Shown here piece by piece: positions 17,251 to 25,289 of a stretch of DNA of 64,000 nucleotides (position 1 is the first letter of the stretch; every line of letters begins with the position of its first letter). Origin of the DNA: Fen-1231 sp035286465. GTDB taxonomy: Bacteria > Gemmatimonadota > Gemmatimonadetes > Gemmatimonadales > Gemmatimonadaceae. Made by a program: the position numbers and the translations under genes. The stretch is taken from positions 1-64,000 of the forward strand of contig DATEDF010000132.1 in NCBI GenBank assembly GCA_035286465.1. The letters are read 5' to 3'. The notes beneath the pieces were generated by a model. That model was given only the letters and a program-made list of their open reading frames with translations, ran no database searches and was not told the DNA's origin.

Positions 17251-19209
17251 ATGTGCGGAGTAGCCGGATTCGTTACGCTCGACAGTGTCGATCCTCATGC
17301 ATCCGCGCAGATCGCCAAAGCGATGGCCGAGCGCATTGCTCATCGCGGCCCGGATCATTTCGGTGTCTGGTTTGAGTTTGACGCTGGCGTCGTCCTCGCC
17401 CATCGGCGTTTGGCCATCCTCGATCTTTCGTCGGCGGGAAACCAGCCGATGGTCTCAATGTCCGGACGGTACGTGATCACGTTCAATGGAGAGATCTATA
17501 ACCATCTCTTGTTGAGAAAGGAGCTTGAGTCCGAGTCTTGGCGCGGTCATTCGGACACCGAGACGCTGCTGGCCGGTATCGAGAAGTGGGGCGCCGAGCG
17601 GACGCTACGGAAGGCCGTGGGGATGTTCGCTTTCGCTCTGTGGGACCGGGCGGAGCGCACCTTGGTCCTCGCGCGGGACCGCATGGGGGAGAAGCCGATC
17701 TATTATGGGTGGCAACGGAATACCTTCCTGTTCGGCTCGGAGTTGACGGCACTCCGCGCGCACCCGGCATTCCAAGGCGAGATTGATCGCGATGCCCTGA
17801 CACTGCTGCTGCGGCTGGGCAACATACCGTCTCCATACTGCATCTATCGGGGAATCCGGAAGCTTCCGCCCGGCACGATGTTTCGGCTTGCAGGGAACAG
17901 GAGCGCGCCCACCGTTCGTGAACTGCGCGAGCCCGAACCCTTCTGGTCGCTGCGCGCCGAAGTCGCACGAGGGCGAAGCGAGCAGCGGATCCTGAATGAC
18001 CATGAGGCCGTTGAGGCGTTGCAGCTGCGGCTCAACGAGGCAGTTGGGCAGCAAATGATCGCTGATGTGCCGCTGGGGGCGCTTCTGTCGGGTGGAGTGG
18101 ACTCGTCGACGGTGACTGCTCTGATGCAGGCGCAGTCGAGCCGGCCGGTGAAGACCTTCACCATCGGTTTTCGCGACCAGCGATACAATGAGGCAGAGTA
18201 CGCCAAGTCCGTAGCTCGTCATCTGGGCACTGAGCACACGGAACTGTATGTGACGCCCGACGATGCGCGCGCCGTGATTCCTCGCTTGCCGGCGCTGTAC
18301 AGTGAGCCGTTTGCCGATGCCTCACAAGTTCCCACTTTTCTCGTCGCGCAACTGGCGCGACAGAAGGTGACGGTTGCGTTGTCCGGCGATGCCGGTGATG
18401 AGCTCTTCGGCGGCTACAACCATTATTTCTGGGGGAGCTCGATCTGGCAGAAACTGGTGCGACCTGTTCCTTCCGCCATTCGCAGCATGGCGGCGGAAGT
18501 TCTGACGGCTGTGTCGCCAAGAGCCTGGAACCGTCTGTTCGGCTCAGTCGCGGGACTGCTACCCAGCCGATTGCGAGTCGCGGAGCCCGGAGACAAGGCT
18601 CTCAAACTAGCGAGGTTGCTCGTGGCCAGGAGTCCGGAAGACATCTACTGCGGTTTGTTATCCCACTGGAACAAGCCAAGCGACGTCGTCATCGGAGCCA
18701 CGGAGCCGCCCACCTTGCTCACAACGCCGACCGCGTTGCCAGAGCTGCCTGAGTTCGAGCATCGGATGATGTATTTCGACCAGGCCGGCTGTCTCCCAGA
18801 CGATATCCTCGTCAAGGTAGATCGAGCCGCCATGGGCGTGAGCTTGGAGACTCGAGCGCCCTATCTGGATCATCGTGTGGTGGAACTCGCCTGGCGACTG
18901 CCGCTCTCGATGAAGATGCGTCACGGGCAGGGGAAGTGGGTTCTTCGGCAGGTGCTCTACAAGTATGTTCCGAAGGCCCTGATTGAGCGGCCGAAGAAGG
19001 GGTTCGGAGTTCCGATTGATGCCTGGCTGCGGGGACCGCTACGGCCCTGGGCCGAGGAACTGCTGGACCAAGGCCGCCTGAAACGGCAGGGGTTCTTCAA
19101 TCCCGATCCGATTCGGCGGAGGTGGGCCGAACATGTGGCCGGTGCGCGCAATTGGCAGTACTGCCTCTGGGACGTGTTGATGTTTCAGGCATGGCTGGAT
19201 GCTCAATAA
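17251..19209 (+). CDS. asnB: AsnB-type glutamine-hydrolysing amidotransferase (asparagine synthase family)
   Basis: A 652-residue class II amidotransferase. Cys2 (MCGVAGFV) is the N-terminal glutaminase nucleophile; HRGPDHFG, TFNGEIYN and HSDTETLL complete that domain. The synthetase domain has the PP-loop GALLSGGVDSSTVTALM near residue 280, then ALSGDAGDELFGGYN and MGVSLETRAPYLDHRVVELAW. A cellular asparagine synthetase is possible. Inside a glycan locus such enzymes often amidate uronic acids, and a UDP-GlcA 4-epimerase is encoded at 8.7 kb. So an amidated galacturonate is a reasonable inference. The ATG at 17251 is fixed by the need for Cys2 to be the nucleophile. Confidence 0.92.
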   Translation: MCGVAGFVTLDSVDPHASAQIAKAMAERIAHRGPDHFGVWFEFDAGVVLAHRRLAILDLSSAGNQPMVSMSGRYVITFNGEIYNHLLLRKELESESWRGHSDTETLLAGIEKWGAERTLRKAVGMFAFALWDRAERTLVLARDRMGEKPIYYGWQRNTFLFGSELTALRAHPAFQGEIDRDALTLLLRLGNIPSPYCIYRGIRKLPPGTMFRLAGNRSAPTVRELREPEPFWSLRAEVARGRSEQRILNDHEAVEALQLRLNEAVGQQMIADVPLGALLSGGVDSSTVTALMQAQSSRPVKTFTIGFRDQRYNEAEYAKSVARHLGTEHTELYVTPDDARAVIPRLPALYSEPFADASQVPTFLVAQLARQKVTVALSGDAGDELFGGYNHYFWGSSIWQKLVRPVPSAIRSMAAEVLTAVSPRAWNRLFGSVAGLLPSRLRVAEPGDKALKLARLLVARSPEDIYCGLLSHWNKPSDVVIGATEPPTLLTTPTALPELPEFEHRMMYFDQAGCLPDDILVKVDRAAMGVSLETRAPYLDHRVVELAWRLPLSMKMRHGQGKWVLRQVLYKYVPKALIERPKKGFGVPIDAWLRGPLRPWAEELLDQGRLKRQGFFNPDPIRRRWAEHVAGARNWQYCLWDVLMFQAWLDAQ

Positions 19210-19373
19210 GGGCGGTCAACTGGCTGGACCAGCCCACTCGGTGACTGGGACGTCGCACGCGATCTGCCACTGATCAACAGCTCGGCAACGAAGACCACGA
19301 CACGTTGAGAGCAGGGTTGTGGGTCGGAGAATGGCTGTACGCATCTGACTTTCGCTTTCCACTGAGGGGCCTC

Positions 19374-19781
19374 ATGATGGAAGCCATATACTCGAAATCC
19401 GACGCGGGCGTGCTGCTCCACATCGTTCATCGGTTGGCCGACGCGCGCGGTCGCACGAACATCGTGCCGAACGAGGAGTTCCTCCAGGTGGCATGCATGC
19501 GCATGGGGAAGGGGCAGACCTTCAAGGCGCACCGCCACATCGAGGCTGATCGCGTTACAAGAATCCCCCAAGAATCGTGGCTTGTAGTGAAGGGCAGTGT
19601 GCAGTGTTTCCTGTACGATCTGGATAACACCGTTATCGCCAAGCCCGTTCTGGGGCCGGGCGATTGTTCCATCACTCTGCGTGGAGGGCACAATTACCTG
19701 ATCCTCGAGGAGGACACCATAGTTTATGAATACAAGACCGGTCCCTACTTGGGGATCGAGCTCGACAAGACATTCATCTAG
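19374..19781 (+). CDS. Cupin-fold protein (WbuC-like)
   Basis: A 135-residue single-domain cupin. The stretch MGKGQTFKAHRHIEADR carries the HxH metal ligands, followed by ESWLVVKGSVQCFLYD, and VLGPGDCSITLRGGHNYL holds the third histidine. TIVYEYKTGPY near the end recalls the end of WbuC-type cupins found in O-antigen loci. Its reaction is unknown. A GAGGGG at about 19362 precedes the tandem ATG codons at 19374 and 19377, so the TTG at 19305, which also keeps the frame open, is less likely. It is followed 12 nt later by gmd. Confidence 0.72.
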   Translation: MMEAIYSKSDAGVLLHIVHRLADARGRTNIVPNEEFLQVACMRMGKGQTFKAHRHIEADRVTRIPQESWLVVKGSVQCFLYDLDNTVIAKPVLGPGDCSITLRGGHNYLILEEDTIVYEYKTGPYLGIELDKTFI

Positions 19782-19793
19782 TAGGTAGCCAGC

Positions 19794-20765
19794 GTGAAGA
19801 AAGCATTCATCACGGGCATCGCCGGCCAGGACGGCAGTTACCTGGCCGAGTACCTGCTTTCACTCGGGTACGAGGTTCACGGAATCGTCCGGCGCAATTC
19901 CATTCCCGAGAACCAGCAGACCCGCATCGAACTCATTCGCAATCGGGCTGTGGTTCACTATGGCGACTTGTCAGATGTCGGTGGGTTGGAACGGTTGCTG
20001 CGTTTGGTGCAGCCAGACGAGTTGTACAACCTGGCGGCGCAGAGCCATGTCCGGATCAGTTACGACGTTCCACAGTTCACGGCGCAGACTAATGCACTTG
20101 GAGCCCTGAACGTGCTGGAGGCCTACCGGAACTGTTGCCCCGAAGCCCGCTACTACCAGGCGAGTTCCTCGGAAATGTTCGGCGACAGTGTAGATCCCGA
20201 CGGATTTCAACGCGAAACGACTCCGATGCACCCCGTGAGCCCTTATGGCTGCGCCAAACTCTACGCGTATCACATCACGCGGAACTATCGCAAGGCGTAC
20301 AAGCTGCACGCGTCGAATGGAATTCTCTTCAACCACGAATCTCCGCGTCGGGGCACCAATTTCGTGACCAACAAGGTTGTGAAGACGGCGGTCCATATCA
20401 AACGCGGCAAGCTCAGGAGTCTGGAACTTGGAAACATGGACTCGTCTCGCGACTGGGGCCATTCCAAGGACTACGTCCGTGCAATGCACATGATTGTGAA
20501 CCATGCTGGTCCTGACGACTACATCGTGGCCACAGGGCAGACGCGCTCCGTACGCGAGATGACGGACTACGTGTTCAGGTCGCTGGGCTTGGACTACCGC
20601 GAATTCGTCACGCAGAATCCGATCTATATGCGACCCGAAGAGCTTCCCTACCTACGGGGTGATTGCAGCAAGCTCAAGAGAACGTTCGACTGGCGGCCCG
20701 AATACGACTTCGAAAGTCTGATGGATGAGATGATTGAATTCTGGCTCGCGCAGACGGCGACGTAG
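19794..20765 (+). CDS. gmd: GDP-mannose 4,6-dehydratase
   Basis: A 323-residue extended SDR with AFITGIAGQDGSYLAEYLL, VHGIVRRNS, YGDLSDVGG, NLAAQSHVRISYDVP, YQASSSEMFGD, the YxxxK motif in SPYGCAKLYAY, and FNHESPRRGTNFVTNK, SRDWGHSKDYVRAMH. These are the family-defining Gmd segments. It makes GDP-4-keto-6-deoxy-D-mannose. No Fcl (GDP-fucose synthase) or Rmd was seen in the window, so the keto sugar is probably used by the DegT-type aminotransferase upstream. The start is a GTG, and the next gene begins 2 nt after the stop. Confidence 0.95.
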   Translation: MKKAFITGIAGQDGSYLAEYLLSLGYEVHGIVRRNSIPENQQTRIELIRNRAVVHYGDLSDVGGLERLLRLVQPDELYNLAAQSHVRISYDVPQFTAQTNALGALNVLEAYRNCCPEARYYQASSSEMFGDSVDPDGFQRETTPMHPVSPYGCAKLYAYHITRNYRKAYKLHASNGILFNHESPRRGTNFVTNKVVKTAVHIKRGKLRSLELGNMDSSRDWGHSKDYVRAMHMIVNHAGPDDYIVATGQTRSVREMTDYVFRSLGLDYREFVTQNPIYMRPEELPYLRGDCSKLKRTFDWRPEYDFESLMDEMIEFWLAQTAT

Positions 20766-20766
20766 T

Positions 20767-21348
20767 ATGGCCCCCAACTTGTTCTTCGATCCGAGAACGC
20801 TCGGCTCATGCGGGAAGAACGTGATCATCGGACGCACGGTCCGCATCCGACACCCCGAGCTCGTTCGCATCGCGGACAACTGCATCATTGATGATTTCAC
20901 GTATGTATCAACGGCGCTGGAGTTGTCAGAGTACGTTCACATTGCTGCGGGGTGCAAGCTCATTGGTGGACCAAAATGCGTCGTCAGCATAGACAGCTTC
21001 TCGACGCTCGCGCCCAACGTCGTGCTCTCCGCTGGCACGGATGATTATCATAGCGGCATTGCTACGCCGCTCGTTCCTGACAAATACAAGGGCAATGCCG
21101 AATACGGGAGCATCGTCATTGGCCGGCATTGCATCGTAGGTAGCTCAACGGTTGTCTTGCCTTCCGTTCGCCTGGCCGACGGTGTATCGATCGGTGCCCT
21201 TTCCCTCGTAAAGAAGAATCTGAAGGCATGGACGATCTACGCCGGTATCCCAGCGCGTGCACTCGGCCCGCGCGATAAGCACGGCATTCTCGCCGCGGAA
21301 AAGGCGTTCTTGAATGAACGAGTCGCTGCCCGACGCAGCTCCGCGTAG
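20767..21348 (+). CDS. Left-handed beta-helix acyltransferase (sugar O/N-acetyltransferase type)
   Basis: A 193-residue protein with hexapeptide repeats: VIIGRTVRIRHPELVRIADN, IDDFTYVSTALEL, YVHIAAGCKLIGG, IVIGRHCIVGSSTVVLPSV and LADGVSIGALSLV. The catalytic histidine region may be DDYHSGIA, and YAGIPARALGPR is the usual end of the coil. Such enzymes transfer acetyl or formyl groups from CoA to sugars. Beginning 2 nt after gmd, it probably modifies the sugar made by Gmd and the aminotransferase, in the way PerB acetylates perosamine. The acceptor is inferred. Confidence 0.85.
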   Translation: MAPNLFFDPRTLGSCGKNVIIGRTVRIRHPELVRIADNCIIDDFTYVSTALELSEYVHIAAGCKLIGGPKCVVSIDSFSTLAPNVVLSAGTDDYHSGIATPLVPDKYKGNAEYGSIVIGRHCIVGSSTVVLPSVRLADGVSIGALSLVKKNLKAWTIYAGIPARALGPRDKHGILAAEKAFLNERVAARRSSA

Positions 21349-21479
21349 GCGAGCTTTGACCACTCGTCGTAGAGTCTTCCGTTGATCGGTTCAGCGAACT
21401 TGCCCTCAATCTGGTCCGCCCGGCTGATCGCTCCGACGTGCGCTCGGTCTGTCCCTTGGCGTCGACAGCAAGACGAGGC

Positions 21480-22679
21480 ATGAGGATCGAACACGGCGCT
21501 GGTGCTTCCAGGATTCGCCCCATTCGGGTGTGCCGAATAGCCGTGACACCGATCCACCTGACGATGTTGTTGCGTCAGCAGATACGGTTCATTGTGGACG
21601 CGGGGATCGATTACACCTTGGTTTCGAGTCCGGGTTCGGCACTGGATGAGTTAGCGCACACGCTCTCCGTGCGCTGCCACCCCATTCCGATGGCCCGCAC
21701 GCCGAATCCGCCACGCGATCTCGTTTCGTTGATTGTTCTCACTCGTTTCCTTGCACGCGAACGATTCGATGTTGTCCACTCGAGTACGCCCAAAGCCGGA
21801 CTGCTCGCTGCCTTGGCCGGTTGCACTGCACGTGTGCCGGTACGTATCCACACATTCACGGGACAGCCGTGGGTCGAGTTGCGGGGACCGATGCGATGGA
21901 TCTCACGCCAATCTGATCGGCTAATCGGCTTGCTGAACACACACACGTACGCGGATAGCCCCTCTCAGCGTGTCTTGCTCGTGAATGAATCCATCGTTGA
22001 CGCAGCAAAAATCAGCGTGCTGGGCGACGGGTCCATCAGTGGTGTAGACCTGCGCCGATTCGATCCCGCGGCTTGCGTTGCACGGCGTTCACCGCTGCGG
22101 AGAGACTTGGCGATTCCCGAAAGCGCCCTGGTGATCACCTATGTGGGGCGACTCGCCAAAGAGAAGGGGATCGTGGAGTTGGTGTCTGCGTTTCGCCAGC
22201 TGCGGCAGCGGCGCAATGATCTGTATCTGTTGTTTGTCGGACAATCCGAGCCCGAACGCGATCCCTTGCCGTCCGAGGTTCTTGCGGAGATCTCCAACGA
22301 CCGTAACATGCGCTCGGTCGGTTTCGTGTTTGATCCTGAAGTCTACCTTGCCGCGTCGGACATCTTCTGTTTGCCCAGCTACCGCGAGGGCTTCGGCAGT
22401 GCTGTGATCGAAGCCGGAGCGATGAGCCTCCCCACAGTGGCAACGCGTGTGACCGGCCTGGTGGATGCGGTCGTAGAAGGAGAAACCGGCATGCTCGTGC
22501 CGCCCAAGGACGTGGCCCAGCTGTCCGACGCATTGCTCACGCTGATCCAATCACCAGAATTGCGGCGACGCATGGGACAAGCGGCTCAACGGCGCGCTCG
22601 TGAGCGTTTCGACGCGTCAGCGATCAATCAGGCCGTCGTCGACGAATACGTCCGCCTTGTCGCAAAGACCAAGACGTGA
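21480..22679 (+). CDS. Family 4 glycosyltransferase
   Basis: A 399-residue GT-B enzyme. The N-terminal domain has IRVCRIAVTPIHLTMLLRQQ and DVVHSSTPKAGLLAALAG. The C-terminal domain has VITYVGRLAKEKGIVELVSA and the donor-binding EX7E region CLPSYREGFGSAVIEAGAMS. It should add a sugar from an NDP donor to the undecaprenyl-linked unit. The ATG at 21480 is chosen because the first strand follows closely; the frame is open to 21438. This is the last gene of the lower-GC plus-strand locus. Confidence 0.9.
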   Translation: MRIEHGAGASRIRPIRVCRIAVTPIHLTMLLRQQIRFIVDAGIDYTLVSSPGSALDELAHTLSVRCHPIPMARTPNPPRDLVSLIVLTRFLARERFDVVHSSTPKAGLLAALAGCTARVPVRIHTFTGQPWVELRGPMRWISRQSDRLIGLLNTHTYADSPSQRVLLVNESIVDAAKISVLGDGSISGVDLRRFDPAACVARRSPLRRDLAIPESALVITYVGRLAKEKGIVELVSAFRQLRQRRNDLYLLFVGQSEPERDPLPSEVLAEISNDRNMRSVGFVFDPEVYLAASDIFCLPSYREGFGSAVIEAGAMSLPTVATRVTGLVDAVVEGETGMLVPPKDVAQLSDALLTLIQSPELRRRMGQAAQRRARERFDASAINQAVVDEYVRLVAKTKT

Positions 22680-23091
22680 GTGCCGCACAACGCGCGTCTG
22701 GCGCCTCCACGGCCACTCTGATCGCAAGCTCAAGCTCCGGGCGCGAATCGTGGGCTTCGGACGCTCGCTCTACACGACGGTGCACCGTCGTGTACGCGGT
22801 GCACCACCTGCCGTCCGCCGTGCCGTTCGGCACGGAGGTCGCGAGCCGGGAATACCTCGGCGGCTGGATCGGGCTGATGCGGAAGGGATCGCGAGGGCCA
22901 TCCGCGAACTGCTCGCGGAGACTCACACGGCGCCAGCCTTCGCGCCGCGCCGCGCTCGCTCGGTGACGCATTCCGCGGTGGACCCGCATATCTTCGCCGT
23001 CATGCCAGCCACCCACCGGACCTCGCGCCTCTGACACACTCGCCCGACCCCACCTTCATGCTCGGCGGAACCCGATTCCAGAGCGCCGCCG
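22680..23091. other. 412-bp region without supported gene at the right edge of the lower-GC locus
   Basis: Only overlapping short open frames are present. One plus-strand frame reads DAEGIARAIRELLAE near 22880, which resembles the last helix of a GT4/GT1 glycosyltransferase and could be a remnant. The stretch also holds a perfect 24-bp palindrome (22771-22794). The base composition changes here from lower GC on the left to host-like high GC on the right. Confidence 0.45.
22771..22794. repeat. Perfect 24-bp palindrome
   Basis: The half-site TACACGACGGTG is followed directly by its exact inverted copy, with no spacer. A 24-bp gapless palindrome is rarely expected by chance. It sits in non-coding DNA after the last gene of the glycan locus, so it may be a binding site for a dimeric protein, a recombination site, or a hairpin in the 3' end of the transcript. 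No T-run follows. Confidence 0.6.
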
Positions 23092-23439
23092 ATGCCGATC
23101 ACCACACGTCTCTCGCGCACGCTTCATGAGGCCCCGGGCGATGAAGCGGCCACCGACCTCGTGGACTGGATGCAGACCGTGGCCGCACAGCGCGCCGAGC
23201 TCCGCGAGCTGAACGAGCTGAACTTCATCCGGTTCGACAGCCGCCTGAACGAGGTGCGCCACGAGCTCCGCGCCGAGATCGCCGACGTGCGGCAGGAGAT
23301 GCGCGTCGGCTTCGCCGACCTGCGCGCCGCACTCGCCACCGTCGGGTCCAAGATAGATCGCCGCGTCGGCGATCGCATCAAGTGGTCCTTCCTCGTCTGG
23401 TGCGGCGCGGTGGCCGCCGCCACGCTCGCGCGGGGATAG
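23092..23439 (+). CDS. Small coiled-coil protein with a C-terminal membrane helix
   Basis: A 115-residue protein. Residues ~25-85 are charged and heptad-like (AAQRAELRELNELNFIRFDS, EVRHELRAEIADVRQEM), and the end is a single hydrophobic helix (KWSFLVWCGAVAAATLARG). The N-terminus MPITTRLSRTLHEAPGDEAA is similar in style to small LA_3696/DUF1640-like proteins found in several bacterial phyla. Function is unknown. It stands between the two polysaccharide regions and has host-like GC. A tail-anchored oligomer is the likely structure. Confidence 0.65.
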   Translation: MPITTRLSRTLHEAPGDEAATDLVDWMQTVAAQRAELRELNELNFIRFDSRLNEVRHELRAEIADVRQEMRVGFADLRAALATVGSKIDRRVGDRIKWSFLVWCGAVAAATLARG

Positions 23440-23462
23440 AGCGGACCCCGCGGGAGTCCGGG

Positions 23463-24542
23463 CTACTCCGGCGCGCCCGGCCTCAGCACCGCGCTGATGG
23501 TCGCCAGCAGGATCGCCGCGTCGCCCGCCACGCTCCACTCGCGCACGTAGCGCAGCTCCAGCTCCGCCCGCTCGGGGTAGCCCACGCCGTGCCGCCCGCT
23601 CACCGCCCACTTGCCGGTGATGCCCGGGCGCACCGAGAGCAGCAGGTCGCCCGATCCGTCGTAGAGACTCAGCTCCTCCTCGACCACCGGACGCGGGCCG
23701 ACGAGCGACATCTCACCCTTGAGCACGTTCCAGAGCTGCGGCAGCTCGTCGAGGCTCGCGCGCCGGAGGAAGCGTCCGACGGGCGTCACCCGCGGATCGT
23801 GCTCGTCCGGGATCTTGAAGTGGTTCCGCCGGTACTCGTCGTACATCGCGGGGTCGGCCTGCAGCCGCGCTTCGGCGTCCGCGCGCATCGTGCGCAGCTT
23901 GAGGCACCGGAAGCGGCGCCCGCGCAGGCCGATGCGCTCGTGCAGGAAGAAGGGCGATCCCCTGGACTCGAGCCGGATCGCGGCGGCCAGGAGCGCGAGG
24001 AGCGGCGCGCTGACGATGAGCCCGACGGCCGCGCCCGTGACGTCAATGACCCGCTTCGCCGTGACCTGCCAGCGCCGGCGTGGAAGTCGCGCGAGCTGCA
24101 CCAGCGGGCTGTCGCCGCTCCACACCACCACCGGGTCGTGGCCGGCCAGCACCTCCGTGGGCATCACGGCGAGCAGCTCGCAGTGATGCACCAGCGCCAG
24201 ATCGGCCACGCTCCGGATCGTGCGGACGCCCACGGGGCCCGCCACCAGGATGGTCTCCGCCCGGTGCGCCCTGAGGAGCGCCGCGAGCCGGCGGATCGCG
24301 CCCCGCTGGTCGCCCGCCTCCACGTCAATGGCGAGCACCGCGACGACCTCGAATCGGCCCGCCGCTACGGCGGTGTGCTCGAGCGCGCGCGGCACATCCT
24401 GCGCCGACCCCACCACCACGACGTTGCGCCGCTCCGTAGCCGGAGCGACTAGTGGTGGACTCGACTGAGTGAGGGTCCCGCGGGAGGGCGTGCGCGCCAC
24501 GTCTTTTCGGCGTCGCTCGACTGGCGTCTTACCCTGGGGCAT
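23463..24542 (-). CDS. WcaJ/WbaP-type polyprenyl-phosphate hexose-1-phosphate transferase (priming transferase)
   Basis: A 359-residue protein with the bacterial sugar transferase domain in its C-terminal half: a membrane helix in KRVIDVTGAAVGLIVSAPLL, then FFLHERIGLRGRRFRCLKLR, SLDELPQLWNVLKGEMSLVG, PRPVVEEE and RPGITGKWAVSGR. The N-terminal ~160 residues form a Rossmann-like domain (NVVVVGSAQDVPRAL). The four N-terminal membrane helices of full-length WcaJ/WbaP are absent, so this is a shorter variant. It would transfer a sugar 1-phosphate to undecaprenyl phosphate, providing a second entry point to glycan assembly besides the WecA-like enzyme at 2.2 kb. It is read divergently from the Wza-like gene. 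Confidence 0.92.
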   Translation of the reverse strand: MPQGKTPVERRRKDVARTPSRGTLTQSSPPLVAPATERRNVVVVGSAQDVPRALEHTAVAAGRFEVVAVLAIDVEAGDQRGAIRRLAALLRAHRAETILVAGPVGVRTIRSVADLALVHHCELLAVMPTEVLAGHDPVVVWSGDSPLVQLARLPRRRWQVTAKRVIDVTGAAVGLIVSAPLLALLAAAIRLESRGSPFFLHERIGLRGRRFRCLKLRTMRADAEARLQADPAMYDEYRRNHFKIPDEHDPRVTPVGRFLRRASLDELPQLWNVLKGEMSLVGPRPVVEEELSLYDGSGDLLLSVRPGITGKWAVSGRHGVGYPERAELELRYVREWSVAGDAAILLATISAVLRPGAPE

Positions 24543-24659
24543 CCGGTCGTGGGCGGGAGGTGGAACGAACGCGTCAAAAGTATGTCCGGTGCGCGGTTAC
24601 GGCAACCTCGCCGCGCATCCTTGCCGCGCATCGCACCGGGCGATACCATCACCTCGCCC

Positions 24660-25289
24660 ATGCTTCGCATCGTGCGCGCCACCCTGTCTGTGCTCGCCGT
24701 CACCGTCGCTCTCGTCGCCGGGGCTCGCTCCCACGCGGTGGCGCAGCAGAATCCGGCCACGGTCGCGATCAGACCCGGCGATCGCCTGCTCGTGAAGATC
24801 TGGCTCGATTCGAGCTACCTCGACACCGTGCGCGTGGACGAACAGGGCGCGGCCGTGCTGCCACGACTGGGCCGGGTTCCGTTCGCGGGAGTTGCCTTCG
24901 GCGCCGTGCCCGATTCCGTGCGCTCGGCGTACGCGCGCATTCTCCGCACCAAGTCCATCGAGGTCACTCCCCTCCGCCGCATCGGCGTCGTCGGCGCCGT
25001 CCGCCGCCCGGACGTCTATTATCTCGACCTCAACACCTCCGTGCGCGACGCCGTCGCGCTTGCCGGCGGCGTCACCGAGATCGGCGACCCGCGCAACGTT
25101 TCGGTCATCCGGAACGGCAAGCCCGAACTCGTGAAGGACTGGGAGCGCAACGACAGCGTCGGCGGGCTGCTCTACTCGGGCGACGAGATCGTCGTCGGCC
25201 GCCAGAGTTTCATCGAGCGCAACGCCATCGCGGTGGTCACGGCGATCAGCGTGTTTGCGTCCATCATCATCACCCTCACGCGCAGGTGA
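24660..25289 (+). CDS. Polysaccharide export protein, Wza-like (short form)
   Basis: A 209-residue secreted protein. The signal peptide MLRIVRATLSVLAVTVALVA ends near AVAQQ. The polysaccharide export domain follows (AIRPGDRLLVKIWLDSSYL, DEQGAAVLPRLGRVPFAG), then one SLBB domain (IGVVGAVRRPDVYYLDLNTS, VRDAVALAGGVTEIGDPRNV). A hydrophobic helix closes the protein (VVTAISVFASIIITLTRR). It should form part of a periplasmic/outer-membrane export channel. The frame is open to a GTG at 24549, but the signal peptide fixes the ATG at 24660. Its stop overlaps the next start (GTGA). Confidence 0.85.
   Translation: MLRIVRATLSVLAVTVALVAGARSHAVAQQNPATVAIRPGDRLLVKIWLDSSYLDTVRVDEQGAAVLPRLGRVPFAGVAFGAVPDSVRSAYARILRTKSIEVTPLRRIGVVGAVRRPDVYYLDLNTSVRDAVALAGGVTEIGDPRNVSVIRNGKPELVKDWERNDSVGGLLYSGDEIVVGRQSFIERNAIAVVTAISVFASIIITLTRR

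Noticed and set aside
21237..21557. Minus-strand frame reading ADQIEGKFAEPINGRLYDEW as a possible gene remnant
   Set aside because: It overlaps the acyltransferase and GT4 genes, and I cannot link the phrase to any family.
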